Shown: positions 8,489 through 17,648 of the stretch, piece after piece
Position numbering within the stretch: the first letter of the stretch is position 1
How the letters are laid out: every line of letters begins with the position of its first letter
Assembly (NCBI RefSeq): GCF_001570925.1
Contig: NZ_BCSP01000001.1
Location: forward strand, 310,001-374,000
DNA from: [Zimmermannella] bifida NBRC 103089
GTDB taxonomy: Bacteria; Actinomycetota; Actinomycetes; Actinomycetales; Microbacteriaceae
Length of the DNA: 64,000 nucleotides
Direction: 5' to 3'
Made by a program: the position numbers and the translations under genes
Notes under the pieces: model-generated
What the model saw: only the letters and a program-made list of their open reading frames with translations
What the model was told of the DNA's origin: nothing
Databases searched by the model: none

Positions 8489-9010
8489 ATGTGCAGCGAG
8501 ATCGAGCGGCTCTATCAGAACTTTTCGTCCTCCGAACTCTGGGCGATGTACCTCGCCGGCGAGGTGGGGCGCATAGGCGTGCCCACATTCGAGTTCTTTG
8601 TACCGGTTGGCACGGTGAGCACCGCATGCGACCGGGCCCGATCCCTGCGTTCGCTGTGCTCCCCGGGCCGCACTATTTCGGGCGACACGGCGGCATGGAT
8701 CTGGGCCGGTGGCACAGCACCGTCGGTTGCCGAAGTGACGCTGCGCAGCTGGCGTGTGTCGCCAAATCCCCATATCCGTTTTGCGCGTGGCCAGGTTGCC
8801 GACCATGACGTGACGACGCTTGCCGGATGCGTGTTGACGGCTCCGTTACCGACCCTGCGTCAGTTGCAGCGTCGCGGCCGCAGCCCAATGCTGGCCCGGT
8901 TGCAACGAACGCTAGGCCTGCTGCACGCGGAACGCGTCGTAGATGCCGTCGATGCTCCGCACCGCGACGAGCACGCGGTCGAGGTGCGTCGGATCGCCCA
9001 TTTGGAATGA
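8489..9010 (+). CDS. possible truncated AbiEi-antitoxin-like protein
   Basis: The frame from ATG 8489 (173 codons) encodes MCSEIERLYQNFSSSEL and then a stretch that reads like a real protein: DTAAWIWAGGTAPSVAEVTL, IRFARGQVADHDVTTLAGC and VLTAPLPTLRQL. This matches the pattern I recall for small AbiEi-antitoxin-related or DUF559-associated proteins in Microbacteriaceae ('TAAWVWG...VTTPLRTALDL'). After about residue 125 the resemblance ends, and the frame continues antisense into the last 99 bases of rel, where it is probably not selected as protein. No good ribosome site is visible. It may be a decayed or shortened gene. A paired AbiEii toxin is not present. Confidence 0.4.
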   Translation: MCSEIERLYQNFSSSELWAMYLAGEVGRIGVPTFEFFVPVGTVSTACDRARSLRSLCSPGRTISGDTAAWIWAGGTAPSVAEVTLRSWRVSPNPHIRFARGQVADHDVTTLAGCVLTAPLPTLRQLQRRGRSPMLARLQRTLGLLHAERVVDAVDAPHRDEHAVEVRRIAHLE

Positions 9011-11161
9011 GAACCGAGCCACGGCAACGCGTTCCTTGTTGGTGTTCAAGTTTGCCGACAGGATGTTGACGTGGTGTTCCGAAAGCACGCGCGTGATATC
9101 GCTGAGCAGGCCCGATCGGTCGAGTCCTTCAACCTGAATGTTGACGAGGAACACCGCACGCGTGGCCTGTGCCCACTCGACTTCGATCATGCGGTCTGGT
9201 TCCCGCTGCAGACCGGTGACGTTGGTGCACTCTTTTCGGTGGACGGATACGCCCTGGCCACGCGTCACGAAGCCAACGATGGCATCGCCTGGAACCGGCG
9301 TACAACAGCGGGCAAGCTTGACGAGAATGTCCGGTGCCCCACGCACGAGCACACCGGATTCGCTGGCGCCAACCTCATTCGAGATCGCTTGCTCGACGTA
9401 CTCGCGGTTCGCAAGCTCGGCGTCCGCCTCAGGATCGGCGCGCAGTTCGGCCTGCACTTTGTCGAGCACGGACTTGACTGAGACGTGGCCCTCACCAACA
9501 GCGGCATACAAGCCCGACACATCCACGTAGCGGAGCGTCGATGCCACCGTCGCAAACGCTTCTTGCACCACATCCCGTGAACTCGGTAGATGGAGCTTGC
9601 GCATTTCACGCGCGATCTGGTCCCGACCAATTTCGATGGCTTCGTCGCGGCGCTCCTTCGAGAACCACTGCCGGATCTTATTGCGCGCGCGAACGGATGC
9701 GACAAAGTTCAGCCAATCCTGTTTCGGTCCCGCATCCGGATTCTTTGAGGTGAAAATCTCGACGGTGTCACCGTTCTGCAGCACCGTTTCCAGCGGTACC
9801 AGGCGGCCGTTCACCTTCGCACCCATGGTGCGGTGTCCCACATCGGTGTGGATGGCGTAGGCGAAGTCAACGGGTGTTGCCGATTGCGATAGTCCGATGA
9901 CCTTCCCCTGCGGGGTGAAGACATACACCTCTTTGGCACCGATTTCAAAGCGCAGCGAATCGAGGAACTCGTCAGAGTCGCTGGTTTCTTGCTGCCAATC
10001 ATTGATGCGCTGCAGCCACGCCATTTCGTTCGGTCGGTCGGGCCCCGACGCCCGGCTTCCGGTCTGCACGTTCTGCTTGTACATCCAGTGCGCGGCCACA
10101 CCATACTCGGCGCGCTGGTGCATCACATGCGTACGAATCTGAATCTCTACCGGCTTGCCCTCTGGCCCCATGACCGTCGTGTGCAGCGATTGGTAGAGGT
10201 TGAACTTTGGCGTGGCGATGTAGTCCTTGAACCGGCCGGGCATTGGCGTCCAGCGCGCGTGAATCGCACCGAGCACGGCATAGCAATCCCGTACTGTATC
10301 GACGATGATGCGGAACGCGACGAGATCAAAGATCTCGTCGAAGTCGCGACCGCGAACGACCATCTTCTGGTAGATCGAATACAGCTCTTTCGGGCGGCCA
10401 ACCACTTCGGCTTTGATGCGATGGGCCCGCATATCGGCCTTGATCTCACCCATGACGCGGTCGAGATAGCGCTGGCGCTGCGGCTGTCGTTCGCGCACCA
10501 GGTGATCGATCTCGGCATAGATTTTCGGATGCAGCACCGCGAACGAGAGTTCTTCTAGCTCATTCTTGATTGCTTGAATACCCATGCGGTGCGCCAACGG
10601 TGCGTAGATCTCAAGCGTCTCCGTCGCTTTCTTGCGCGCCTTCTCCGGAGGCATGAATCCCCAGGTGCGGGCATTGTGCAGTCGGTCCGCAAGCTTGATC
10701 ACCAGCACGCGAATGTCTTTCGACATGGCGACGATCATCTTGCGCACCGTTTCGGCCTGCGCCGCATCACCGTAGGTCACCTTGTCGAGCTTGGTCACAC
10801 CGTCGACAAGCATCGCGACTTCATCACCGAACTCGTCACGAAGCGTATCGAGGCTGTAGTCAGTGTCTTCGACCGTGTCGTGCAGCAAGGCCGCCGCAAC
10901 GGTCACCGGTCCGATGCCAAGCTCGGCAAGAATTTCAGCTACCGCAACGGGATGCGTAATGTACGGTTCTCCGCTGCGGCGAAACTGGCCCTCATGGCAT
11001 CGCAGCGCGACACGATAGGCCCGCTCAATCAGCGCAATATCCGCTTTGGGATCCTGCTTGCGCAGGGTGCGAACGAGATCGCCGATCGCCGAAGATGCCG
11101 ATGCTTTTGTGAAAATTCGCGGCACCAATCGGCGCATTGACAATACGCTCGGTTCGCTCAT
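8912..11161 (-). CDS. rel: bifunctional (p)ppGpp synthetase/hydrolase Rel
   Basis: A 749-residue long RSH protein controlling the stringent alarmone. Domains in order: HD hydrolase with ALLHDTVEDTDYS (about residues 90-100); synthetase (about 250-370) containing PGRFKDYIATPK, NLYQSLHTTV and EIQIRTHVMHQRAEYGVAAHW; TGS domain from about residue 410 (KEVYVFTPQGKVIGL); a zinc-finger/helical region with RCCTPVPGDAIVGF; and a C-terminal ACT domain (VDIQVEGLDRSGLLSDITRV-like). Both catalytic domains look intact, consistent with the single actinobacterial Rel. It follows secF after a hairpin. Confidence 0.97.
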   Translation of the reverse strand: MSEPSVLSMRRLVPRIFTKASASSAIGDLVRTLRKQDPKADIALIERAYRVALRCHEGQFRRSGEPYITHPVAVAEILAELGIGPVTVAAALLHDTVEDTDYSLDTLRDEFGDEVAMLVDGVTKLDKVTYGDAAQAETVRKMIVAMSKDIRVLVIKLADRLHNARTWGFMPPEKARKKATETLEIYAPLAHRMGIQAIKNELEELSFAVLHPKIYAEIDHLVRERQPQRQRYLDRVMGEIKADMRAHRIKAEVVGRPKELYSIYQKMVVRGRDFDEIFDLVAFRIIVDTVRDCYAVLGAIHARWTPMPGRFKDYIATPKFNLYQSLHTTVMGPEGKPVEIQIRTHVMHQRAEYGVAAHWMYKQNVQTGSRASGPDRPNEMAWLQRINDWQQETSDSDEFLDSLRFEIGAKEVYVFTPQGKVIGLSQSATPVDFAYAIHTDVGHRTMGAKVNGRLVPLETVLQNGDTVEIFTSKNPDAGPKQDWLNFVASVRARNKIRQWFSKERRDEAIEIGRDQIAREMRKLHLPSSRDVVQEAFATVASTLRYVDVSGLYAAVGEGHVSVKSVLDKVQAELRADPEADAELANREYVEQAISNEVGASESGVLVRGAPDILVKLARCCTPVPGDAIVGFVTRGQGVSVHRKECTNVTGLQREPDRMIEVEWAQATRAVFLVNIQVEGLDRSGLLSDITRVLSEHHVNILSANLNTNKERVAVARFSFQMGDPTHLDRVLVAVRSIDGIYDAFRVQQA

Positions 11162-11280
11162 GAGTGCCGCCTTTCGTCGAAAGCGTAGTTCTCGAGTCTA
11201 TACGGATGCGTATGCACACGTGATTCGCGCCGGCTCCCCTGTCCGAAGGCACAAGGCCGAAATTCATTGACCCGGAACCG

Positions 11281-11322
11281 AACGAACGTGGGATACGTAA
11301 TTGCACGCATCCCACGTTCGTT
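11281..11322 (-). terminator. hairpin between secF and rel
   Basis: AACGAACGTGGGAT and ATCCCACGTTCGTT form a perfect 14-bp stem around a 14-base loop, 33 bases past the secF stop on the minus strand. No T-tract follows. It probably separates the yajC-secDF transcript from rel. Confidence 0.6.
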
Positions 11323-11354
11323 TACTGCTAGGTCGCCATCACCGAGAGGTGCAG

Positions 11355-12425
11355 TTAGACGCGTGCCCCATCATCAACGGGAGCGGAATCGGTTTCGTCG
11401 GCGTCCTCATCCTTGTCCGGGATCGTTGGCACATCACCAACCGGAGCCTCGGCGTCGCCGCGCTCCTTGAGGATGCGGTCGTCGTGTTCGCGCAGTGCTT
11501 TCTCGTTGATGCGAAGTGCCGCGTACGCGGGACCGGCCAGGAAGATCGTCGAGAGCGCACCGATGAAGATACCGATGAACAGCGCGAGCGAAATGTCTCG
11601 CAGCGTTCCGGCGCCCATCACGAACGCACCGATGAACAGAATCGCGGCAACCGGCAGGATTGCGACGACCGAGGTGTTGATCGAACGCACCAGCGTCTGG
11701 TTGATGGCCAGGTTGATCAGCTCGCCGAAGGTACGTGGCGAATGCTCGCCGTGGGTATCGGTGTTTTCACGGATCTTGTCGAAGACCACAACGGTGTCGT
11801 AGAGCGAGTAGCCAAGAATCGTCAGGAAGCCGATAACCGTTGCCGGTGTGACTTCAATACCGGTGAGCCCGTAGACACCTGCGGTCACGATCATGTCGTG
11901 CGCGAGCGCAACGATTGCGGCCAGCGCCATCTTCCACGTGCGGAAGTAGAACGCCATCAGCAGTGCGGCAAGGCCAAGGAACACACCGAGGCCGATCACC
12001 ATCTGGCGAGTGATGTCCGCACCCCACGACGGGCCGATCGTCGAGACGTTGACGTGCTCAACATCGGTGCCGTAAGCGGATGCGAGTGCGCTGCGAAGTT
12101 CGGTGTTGTCGGTTTCGCTGAGCGGGTCAGTCTGCACGCGAACGGCGCCGTCGCCCAGCGTCTGCACTCGAGCTGGGGTCTCCGAAAATTCGGCTACTGC
12201 ATCACTGGCGAGCTTCTGGTCGGTCGAGTTCGGCTGTGAGATGTGGAATTCCGAACCACCGGTGAACTCAATTCCGAGGTTGAAGCCGCCGCGAATGAAC
12301 GGCGCGGCCACAGCAATGACCAGCGCGATCGCTGCAATCAAGAACCACAGCTTGCGTCGCTGCACGAACTTGAACGAGGTCTCCCCCGTGTACAGCTCAT
12401 TTCCGAGTTGCTGGAAGGACTTCAT
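11355..12425 (-). CDS. secF: protein translocase subunit SecF
   Basis: 356 residues. One N-terminal membrane helix (LWFLIAAIALVIAVAAPF) is followed by NLGIEFTGGSEF, the SecF/SecD 'FTGG' signature, a periplasmic-type domain, and a C-terminal five-helix RND-type bundle with TPATVIGFLTILGYSLYDTVVVFDKIREN. It forms the SecDF complex that uses proton motive force to aid late protein export. Its ATG overlaps the secD TAA by one base (TAATG), so the two are translationally coupled. The C-terminal tail is acidic. Confidence 0.97.
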   Translation of the reverse strand: MKSFQQLGNELYTGETSFKFVQRRKLWFLIAAIALVIAVAAPFIRGGFNLGIEFTGGSEFHISQPNSTDQKLASDAVAEFSETPARVQTLGDGAVRVQTDPLSETDNTELRSALASAYGTDVEHVNVSTIGPSWGADITRQMVIGLGVFLGLAALLMAFYFRTWKMALAAIVALAHDMIVTAGVYGLTGIEVTPATVIGFLTILGYSLYDTVVVFDKIRENTDTHGEHSPRTFGELINLAINQTLVRSINTSVVAILPVAAILFIGAFVMGAGTLRDISLALFIGIFIGALSTIFLAGPAYAALRINEKALREHDDRILKERGDAEAPVGDVPTIPDKDEDADETDSAPVDDGARV

Positions 12426-14170
12426 TACTTGTCTCCCGTCGCAGCAGCTGCTGCCTTACGTTCGGCGATCGATTGGCGGCGCTCAGCTTCCTTGGCAGAT
12501 TTTGCTGCCTTGCCAGCTTTGCCGTGTGCTTTTGCTCCGGTCGGTACTGGCGTGCGGCGGAATTCTCCGCGGCCGCGGTACACCGCGCCCAGGGCACGTG
12601 GGTCGAGACCGGATGCGGGGTGACCGTCACCAAAGAACTTGGTCGTTGCGAGCAGGCGCATGATCGGGTGCGTGAACATCGTGACGACGAGCAAGTCAAT
12701 GAGCGTCGTAAGCCCCAGTGTGATCGCGAAGCCGCGTACGTTACCGACTGCGACGATCATTAGCACCAGAGCAACCAGCAGGTTGACCGCATCCGATGCC
12801 AAAATCGTGCGGATAGCGCGCGACCAGCCGCGTTCAACGGCACCCGGCAGCGACTTGCCGTCACGGAGCTCATCCTTGATTCGCTCGAAGTAGACGATGA
12901 ACGAGTCGGCAGTAATACCGATCGCCACGATCAAGCCAGCAACACCTGCGAGCGAGAGTCGGTACCCTTCCTGGCTTGATAGGAAATTGACCACCAGATA
13001 GGTGATTGCGGCGAGCAGCGCCAGCGAGGCGATCGTCACGAGACCGAGTGCACGGTACTGGAAGAGCGAGTACACGATGACCAGCGCCAGACCGATGGCA
13101 CCGGCAATGAGGCCAGCCTGCAGCTGCCAGGTACCGAGCGTCGCCGAAATGGTTTGGGTCGACTTCGTCTCAAAGCTGAACGGCAATGCACCGAACTTGA
13201 GCTGGTCAGCCAGGGCCTTCGACGATTCTTCGTTGAACGAGCCGGTGATCTGTGCGCGTCCATCGGTGATGACCGCGTTCGCAGTCGGCGCCACAATCAC
13301 GTTGCCGTCAAGCGTGACGGCGAATCGAGAACGAATCTGGTCGGGCATACCCGTTGCCGGGTTCGGCGTCTGACCGATACCGACGAGGCGTTCGGTGACC
13401 TTGCGGAATGCTTCGGTGCCCTTGTCGTTGAACTTAAGGTTCACGCTCCACTGACCGGTCGACACACCCTGCTGGTTCGTGACTACGCCGTTGCTCGCAT
13501 CCGCGATCTGGCTGCCGTTGATCTCAACCGGTCCGAGAATGAACTTCTCTTGACCAGTTTCGTCGCAGGCAAGCAGCGGCTTCTTCGGGTCAGCCGGTTC
13601 GTTGCGGTCCATGATCTTGGCGCAGTCAAACGCCAAGAAGTCGGCGTAGAGCTGGTCGGTCATCTGGTTCGGGTCCGAGGGGTCGGTTGCCGGTGCCGTT
13701 GGCGTGGCGTTGAACGTCTCCATGCCCACGTCTTCGGGCTTGATCACCTGCACGTTGGTGGCGGTGTCTGCGGCAAGCACGGGACGGAACTCGAGCATGG
13801 CGCTCGATTCCACGCGCTTCTTGGTCTCCGCATCCATTTCGCCAGGAACCGAAACAACGATGTTTCGGCCACCCTGCGTGGTGATCTCGGCCTCAGCAAC
13901 ACCCGAGGCGTCGACACGCTGTCGAACGATGCTGGCCGCCTGTGCCATCTGCTCGGCCGAAGGTGCCTCGGCGCCCTCGCTGAGCTTGGCCTCGAGCACC
14001 ATTTGGGTGCCACCCTCAAGGTCAAGCGCAAGCTTCGGGGTCCACTGGCCGTTGTCGAAGGCGACGCTATTCCAGTTGACACCCACGAGGGCAATAAGAA
14101 TGAATCCAAGCCAAAGCAGCACGCTTCGCGCGCTACGCACCGCTTGGGGTGTGCGTTTCGTTGTTGACAC
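12425..14170 (-). CDS. secD: protein translocase subunit SecD
   Basis: 581 residues from a GTG. A first membrane helix (SVLLWLGFILIALVGVNW) is followed by KLALDLEGGTQMVLEAKL, the SecD 'DLxGG' signature, a large external P1 domain, and a C-terminal bundle including SLAGVAGLIVAIGITADSFIVYFERIKDELR. The cytoplasmic tail is lysine/alanine-rich. It works with SecF and YajC at the SecYEG translocon. The order yajC-secD-secF on one strand with short spacing indicates a single operon. Confidence 0.97.
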   Translation of the reverse strand: MSTTKRTPQAVRSARSVLLWLGFILIALVGVNWNSVAFDNGQWTPKLALDLEGGTQMVLEAKLSEGAEAPSAEQMAQAASIVRQRVDASGVAEAEITTQGGRNIVVSVPGEMDAETKKRVESSAMLEFRPVLAADTATNVQVIKPEDVGMETFNATPTAPATDPSDPNQMTDQLYADFLAFDCAKIMDRNEPADPKKPLLACDETGQEKFILGPVEINGSQIADASNGVVTNQQGVSTGQWSVNLKFNDKGTEAFRKVTERLVGIGQTPNPATGMPDQIRSRFAVTLDGNVIVAPTANAVITDGRAQITGSFNEESSKALADQLKFGALPFSFETKSTQTISATLGTWQLQAGLIAGAIGLALVIVYSLFQYRALGLVTIASLALLAAITYLVVNFLSSQEGYRLSLAGVAGLIVAIGITADSFIVYFERIKDELRDGKSLPGAVERGWSRAIRTILASDAVNLLVALVLMIVAVGNVRGFAITLGLTTLIDLLVVTMFTHPIMRLLATTKFFGDGHPASGLDPRALGAVYRGRGEFRRTPVPTGAKAHGKAGKAAKSAKEAERRQSIAERKAAAAATGDK

Positions 14171-14255
14171 GAACGATGTCCCTTCCAGCCGCGCTCCTGG
14201 CGCGGTTCAGTTTCCCCTCGCGCCAACGATTGCCTGCAGCGCGCGGTCAGAACGC

Positions 14256-14681
14256 TTAGCGGTTCTTGCGGTCCTCATCCTGGTTGCCGTCGAGTTCACC
14301 ATCACGCAGATCAGCGTCGTGTGCATCGAACTGAGCGGCAGCATCGTCGGTGGTGTCGAGCGATGCGGGCGTTGCGTCGGTGGTGTCGTCGGTCAGCGAG
14401 GATGCGTCGTTCGGCACGGTTGGCTCAACGACCGTTGCCACGGTCTGCGAGTGCACGCGCATTTCAACACCGGGGCTGACCTCGAGCGTGGCGACGTGGT
14501 TCTCGTTGTCAATGGCCACGAGCGTGCCAAAGATACCTGCCTGCGTCATGACCTCAGCACCCGGAACAAGCTTCGTGCGCATCGTCTCCATCTGCTTTTG
14601 GCGCTGCTTGTTGCCGCGCCACATGAGCAGCATCATGACGCCGAGCAGCACGAGAGGAAGAATGAGCATTGGATCGTTCAC
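14256..14681 (-). CDS. yajC: preprotein translocase subunit YajC
   Basis: 141 residues from a GTG with GGAGACC upstream. An N-terminal helix (MLILPLVLLGVMMLLMW) is followed by the basic RGNKQRQKQMETMRTKLVPG and the YajC core VMTQAGIFGTLVAIDNEN. The C-terminal 50 residues are acidic and low in complexity (Asp/Thr/Ala), common in actinobacterial YajC. It heads the secDF operon. In related genomes ruvB is the usual upstream neighbour; here a metallophosphoesterase lies between them. Confidence 0.93.
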   Translation of the reverse strand: MNDPMLILPLVLLGVMMLLMWRGNKQRQKQMETMRTKLVPGAEVMTQAGIFGTLVAIDNENHVATLEVSPGVEMRVHSQTVATVVEPTVPNDASSLTDDTTDATPASLDTTDDAAAQFDAHDADLRDGELDGNQDEDRKNR

Positions 14682-14765
14682 TAAGGTCTCCGAACGTTAT
14701 TGGGGTGCAAACGATGCAAGTCTAAGGCAGCACCCGTGATTTATTACGATCTTGTCACGCAAAAC

Positions 14766-14806
14766 CGCAACTGCGGTGGTTGATTACTCAACACACCGCA
14801 GTTGCG
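14766..14806 (-). terminator. rho-independent terminator after the metallophosphoesterase
   Basis: CGCAACTGCGGTG pairs with CACCGCAGTTGCG, and the stem continues inward through GTTGA/TCAAC with a one-base bulge and a TTAC loop. On the minus strand it lies about 45 bases after the stop codon and is followed by GTTTTGCG. This isolates the phosphoesterase from yajC. Confidence 0.8.
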
Positions 14807-14851
14807 TGGTTACGACAGGCCGAGTGCGTGACTCAGCCCATCGGTATTTCG

Positions 14852-16834
14852 TTACTCGACGTGTTCCTGCTGGGCGCTGCGCGAACGCAGCAGCAGAGCA
14901 CCACCGAACAGCGCGAGAGCCGCGAGGATGCCCGTGGTTACGAGATCCGTGTCGGCACCGGTCGCAGCAAGGCCGTTTCCGCCCTTGCCGTCGGCCGCAG
15001 CGTTCGCCACCGTGTTGTCTGCACCCGGTGCGCCAGCCGTAGCACCGGGAGTCGATGCGCCGGTCTCACCCGTGCCGGGTGCGGTCGTGTCCGCCGGAGC
15101 GACGGCACGCATGACCTGGTCGGTCGTGGTGAAGGATGCCGTACCGTCAGCGGTACCGTTCTCGTCAGTGGTGAGCGAGTCGAGCAGACTCCGCAGCATG
15201 GTGCTTGCCGTTTGTACCAGATCTGGCGTCAGCAGTCCCGCAGTCGGTGCTGCATCTGGGACCGGTTCTGCTGCGGCTAGCTGAGAGGCGGCTGGCTCAG
15301 TGCCTGCGGCGGCCGCTTCGCCTCCGGCTGCAGGTGCAGCAGCACCGCCAAGAACGAGCCCGCGAAGCAGTTCAGTGACCTTCTGCTTAACGTCGAACTG
15401 GACCATACCCATAATCGGTACGTCGATACCGTTCTGCAGCAGATCAAGCACACCACCGAGGTTGCTCAGCTCTGGCTTCCAGATGCGGTAGTTCTTCTCG
15501 GCGTTGTACTCAAACAGCTTGCCGCTGATGATTGGCCCAGCGAGCGAGCCGATCTTGAGCAGCGGCGGCAGGTCTGGGTTGACTTCCTTGGTAGTTCCCC
15601 CAAATAAGCCGGTCTTGTACCCGTCAATGTTGGTGAGCTTGGCGGTGTCGACGTAACCGGTGAGCGGGCGGATGAGCGTGTCGTAGCTGTTGTCGATGAC
15701 GTGCGAAACGAGTTCGGTGACGAGCTCGCCGCTGTCGAGCTTGGCGTAGACCTCGTTGACCCATGCTGGGCGCTGTGCCGGGTCCTCGTCACCGCGCAGG
15801 TGGGTCTGGTAGCCGTACGTGGCCAAGTCGATGAGCTTGTGACCGTCGTCGGTGATTACCATGTCGGCCAGGTTGACGGCGACGTCACCAACGAGCTGCG
15901 ACAGTGGCGTGACGCCGTTTTCACCGGGCTGCAGAACCTTGTCAACGGTTGCCAGGAGCTCGTCAACAATTGCGACTGCGGCGCCGCTGTTGATGGTGCC
16001 GAGTGCGCCACCGCCGGGGATCTTGTCCTTGTTGGCGTCGATCAGTTCGGCGATCGTTGGCACGAGGACATCGGTCTTGAACGCATCGAACGATGCTGCG
16101 TTTGCAGCTGCTGGCAAGAACCCGCTGAGCATGGTCTGCAGTCCGAGGCCCTCGGTCCAGTTCTGGTTGAGGAACGGCACGATACCGCCCGCATCCCGAA
16201 CCTGCTTTGCGTATGGCTCGATGAGCCCAGGTACGACATTGCGCAAGAAGCTCGGGTCAAACGCCGTAGCGCCCATGCCGTACTCGGTGAGGTTGTCGGT
16301 GAACGAAAGGCCTGGAATCTCACCAAACTGGCTGGTGATGCTCATCGTCGTCGTGGCCGTGCCCGCAGCGGTGGTTGCCGTCTGCTGTGGCGCAACGTTT
16401 GGCTCCTCGATCGAGCGAGCGATGTTCACCTTGCGCGAAGGCGAGGGGTAGGTCACCAGCGAACCAGTTTCGATGTCAACGAGGCGGTTCGGACCGTCGG
16501 CGTTGATCACCGAGATGTCGTTGGCGTGCATGTGACCGGTAAAGATGTAGTCCATACCGGCGTTGGCCAGGCGCTGCTGCACCGACTCGTAGTTGTCGAT
16601 GAGGTACGGGCTCAAAAACGTTGGCTGGTAGCTGAAGTGCTCGTTGATACCCCAGTGCGTCATACCGATAACGACATCACCGCGCTCCTGAGCGGCACCG
16701 ATCTGTTCTTCGGCCCAGTTCAGCAGGTCTTCGGTGAAATTCCCGTTCGTTTCCTGGCGGTCGGTTCCCGACTTGGTGTTGTCGGCGGTGTAGCGACCAC
16801 CGTCGAGCACGACCAGGGTGTAGCCGGGTGCGAG
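14852..16834 (-). pseudogene. C-terminal part of interrupted metallophosphoesterase with LAxTG wall anchor
   Basis: This frame is the direct continuation of the N-terminal fragment (16835-17425), in the same reading frame and separated only by one TAG. It resumes LAPGYTLVVLDGGRY and supplies the last two metal-ligand motifs, IGMTHWGINEH and FTGHMHAND, so neither half alone can form the active site. A roughly 450-residue helical region follows, then an alanine/threonine/glycine-rich spacer, the sortase motif LAATG, a hydrophobic helix (LVTTGILAALALFGGALLL) and the basic tail RSRSAQQ. LAxTG is the class E sortase signal of high-GC Gram-positives, so the intact protein would be wall-linked. No internal ribosome site for independent expression is visible. 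A GTG at 16810 could restart only by chance. Confidence 0.8.
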
Positions 16835-17425
16835 CTAGAAGCGTCCTGCCTGGGCGCCTTCTGGCACTGAGTAGTGCTCAGTGATCGTTTCCTGGTTAAG
16901 GTACGCATCGTAGATCTCGGCGTAGTCATCCGGCGTCGCGAATGGCGCCTGCACCGATGGCTGTACCGAGAAGTCGCGTGAGTGCGACGGGTTGTTGATG
17001 TCGTGGTTACCGTTGGTGATGTAGATCTGCAGGCCAGGAACGCCAGCCTTTGCGCGGTCTAGCTGAGCGGCAACTTCGTTGTGACTTGCAATCTCGCCGT
17101 CCTTGGTGAGGTCACCCGAAATCATCAGGACGTCAGGCTGCTCAGCGATCACCTGGTCGATGTACTTTTCGAAGATCTCTTGGCTTTCCGGCATCATCTT
17201 GCGGTCACCGTCGATGGCGCGCTGGAAGTCTTCGGTGGGGACTCCATCAGCGGTCTCGTGCAGTTCATCGGCAAGAACGTGGATGTCGGTTGCGACCATG
17301 ATGTCCAGGTCGCTCGCCACAGGCTCGGTAGTTGGAACTTCCTGTCCAATCGCGGCAGTCGAGGCTCCGAGCACAGTCAGCAGACCAGCAGCTCCGAAGC
17401 ACACGCTACGAACGAGATTGTTCAT
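16835..17425 (-). CDS. N-terminal fragment of secreted metallophosphoesterase (ends at in-frame TAG)
   Basis: 196 residues from ATG 17425. A signal peptide (about residues 1-27, MNNLVRSVCFGAAGLLTVLG then ASTAAIG) is followed by the first three calcineurin-like motifs: ATDIH (Asp47, His49), SGDLTKDGE (Asp105) and TNGNHD (139-142). Translation stops at codon 197 (TAG, 16835-16837) in ...QAGRF, just before a region where relatives continue. The remaining motifs follow in the same frame at 14852-16834. As read, the product would be a secreted but inactive fragment unless the amber codon is read through or is a sequencing error. The full gene would encode about 857 residues. Confidence 0.8.
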   Translation of the reverse strand: MNNLVRSVCFGAAGLLTVLGASTAAIGQEVPTTEPVASDLDIMVATDIHVLADELHETADGVPTEDFQRAIDGDRKMMPESQEIFEKYIDQVIAEQPDVLMISGDLTKDGEIASHNEVAAQLDRAKAGVPGLQIYITNGNHDINNPSHSRDFSVQPSVQAPFATPDDYAEIYDAYLNQETITEHYSVPEGAQAGRF

Positions 17426-17451
17426 GCTTCATCCTTGGTAGGTAGTGGCTC

Positions 17452-17466
17452 ATGCGCTTAGCGCAT
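17452..17466 (-). promoter_or_regulatory. palindrome upstream of the metallophosphoesterase
   Basis: ATGCGC-TTA-GCGCAT is a perfect inverted repeat 27 bases upstream of the ATG. Its position would suit an operator over the promoter. No regulator is assigned; the short length means chance is possible. Confidence 0.3.
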
Positions 17467-17648
17467 ACGAAATCGCCAGCCGAAATCGCCTGACGATGCA
17501 CCTATTGCACCAGGTGAAGCATGTTGAAAATTCACATTCAAGCGAGAGTTCAATCAGGCTGTCTGAAGGCTTTACTCAGCGTTTACCCAGGTAGAAAAGT
17601 TCACCGCGAACGGCGCAAACGCACCGTTTCTACCGCAGAATTCGCGAC

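Noticed and set aside
17581-17607. GTTTACC and GTTCACC, resembling halves of a Pho box upstream of the metallophosphoesterase
   Set aside because: Their spacing (18 bases) does not fit the 11-base direct-repeat units of known actinobacterial PHO boxes, and they lie about 160 bases from the start codon.
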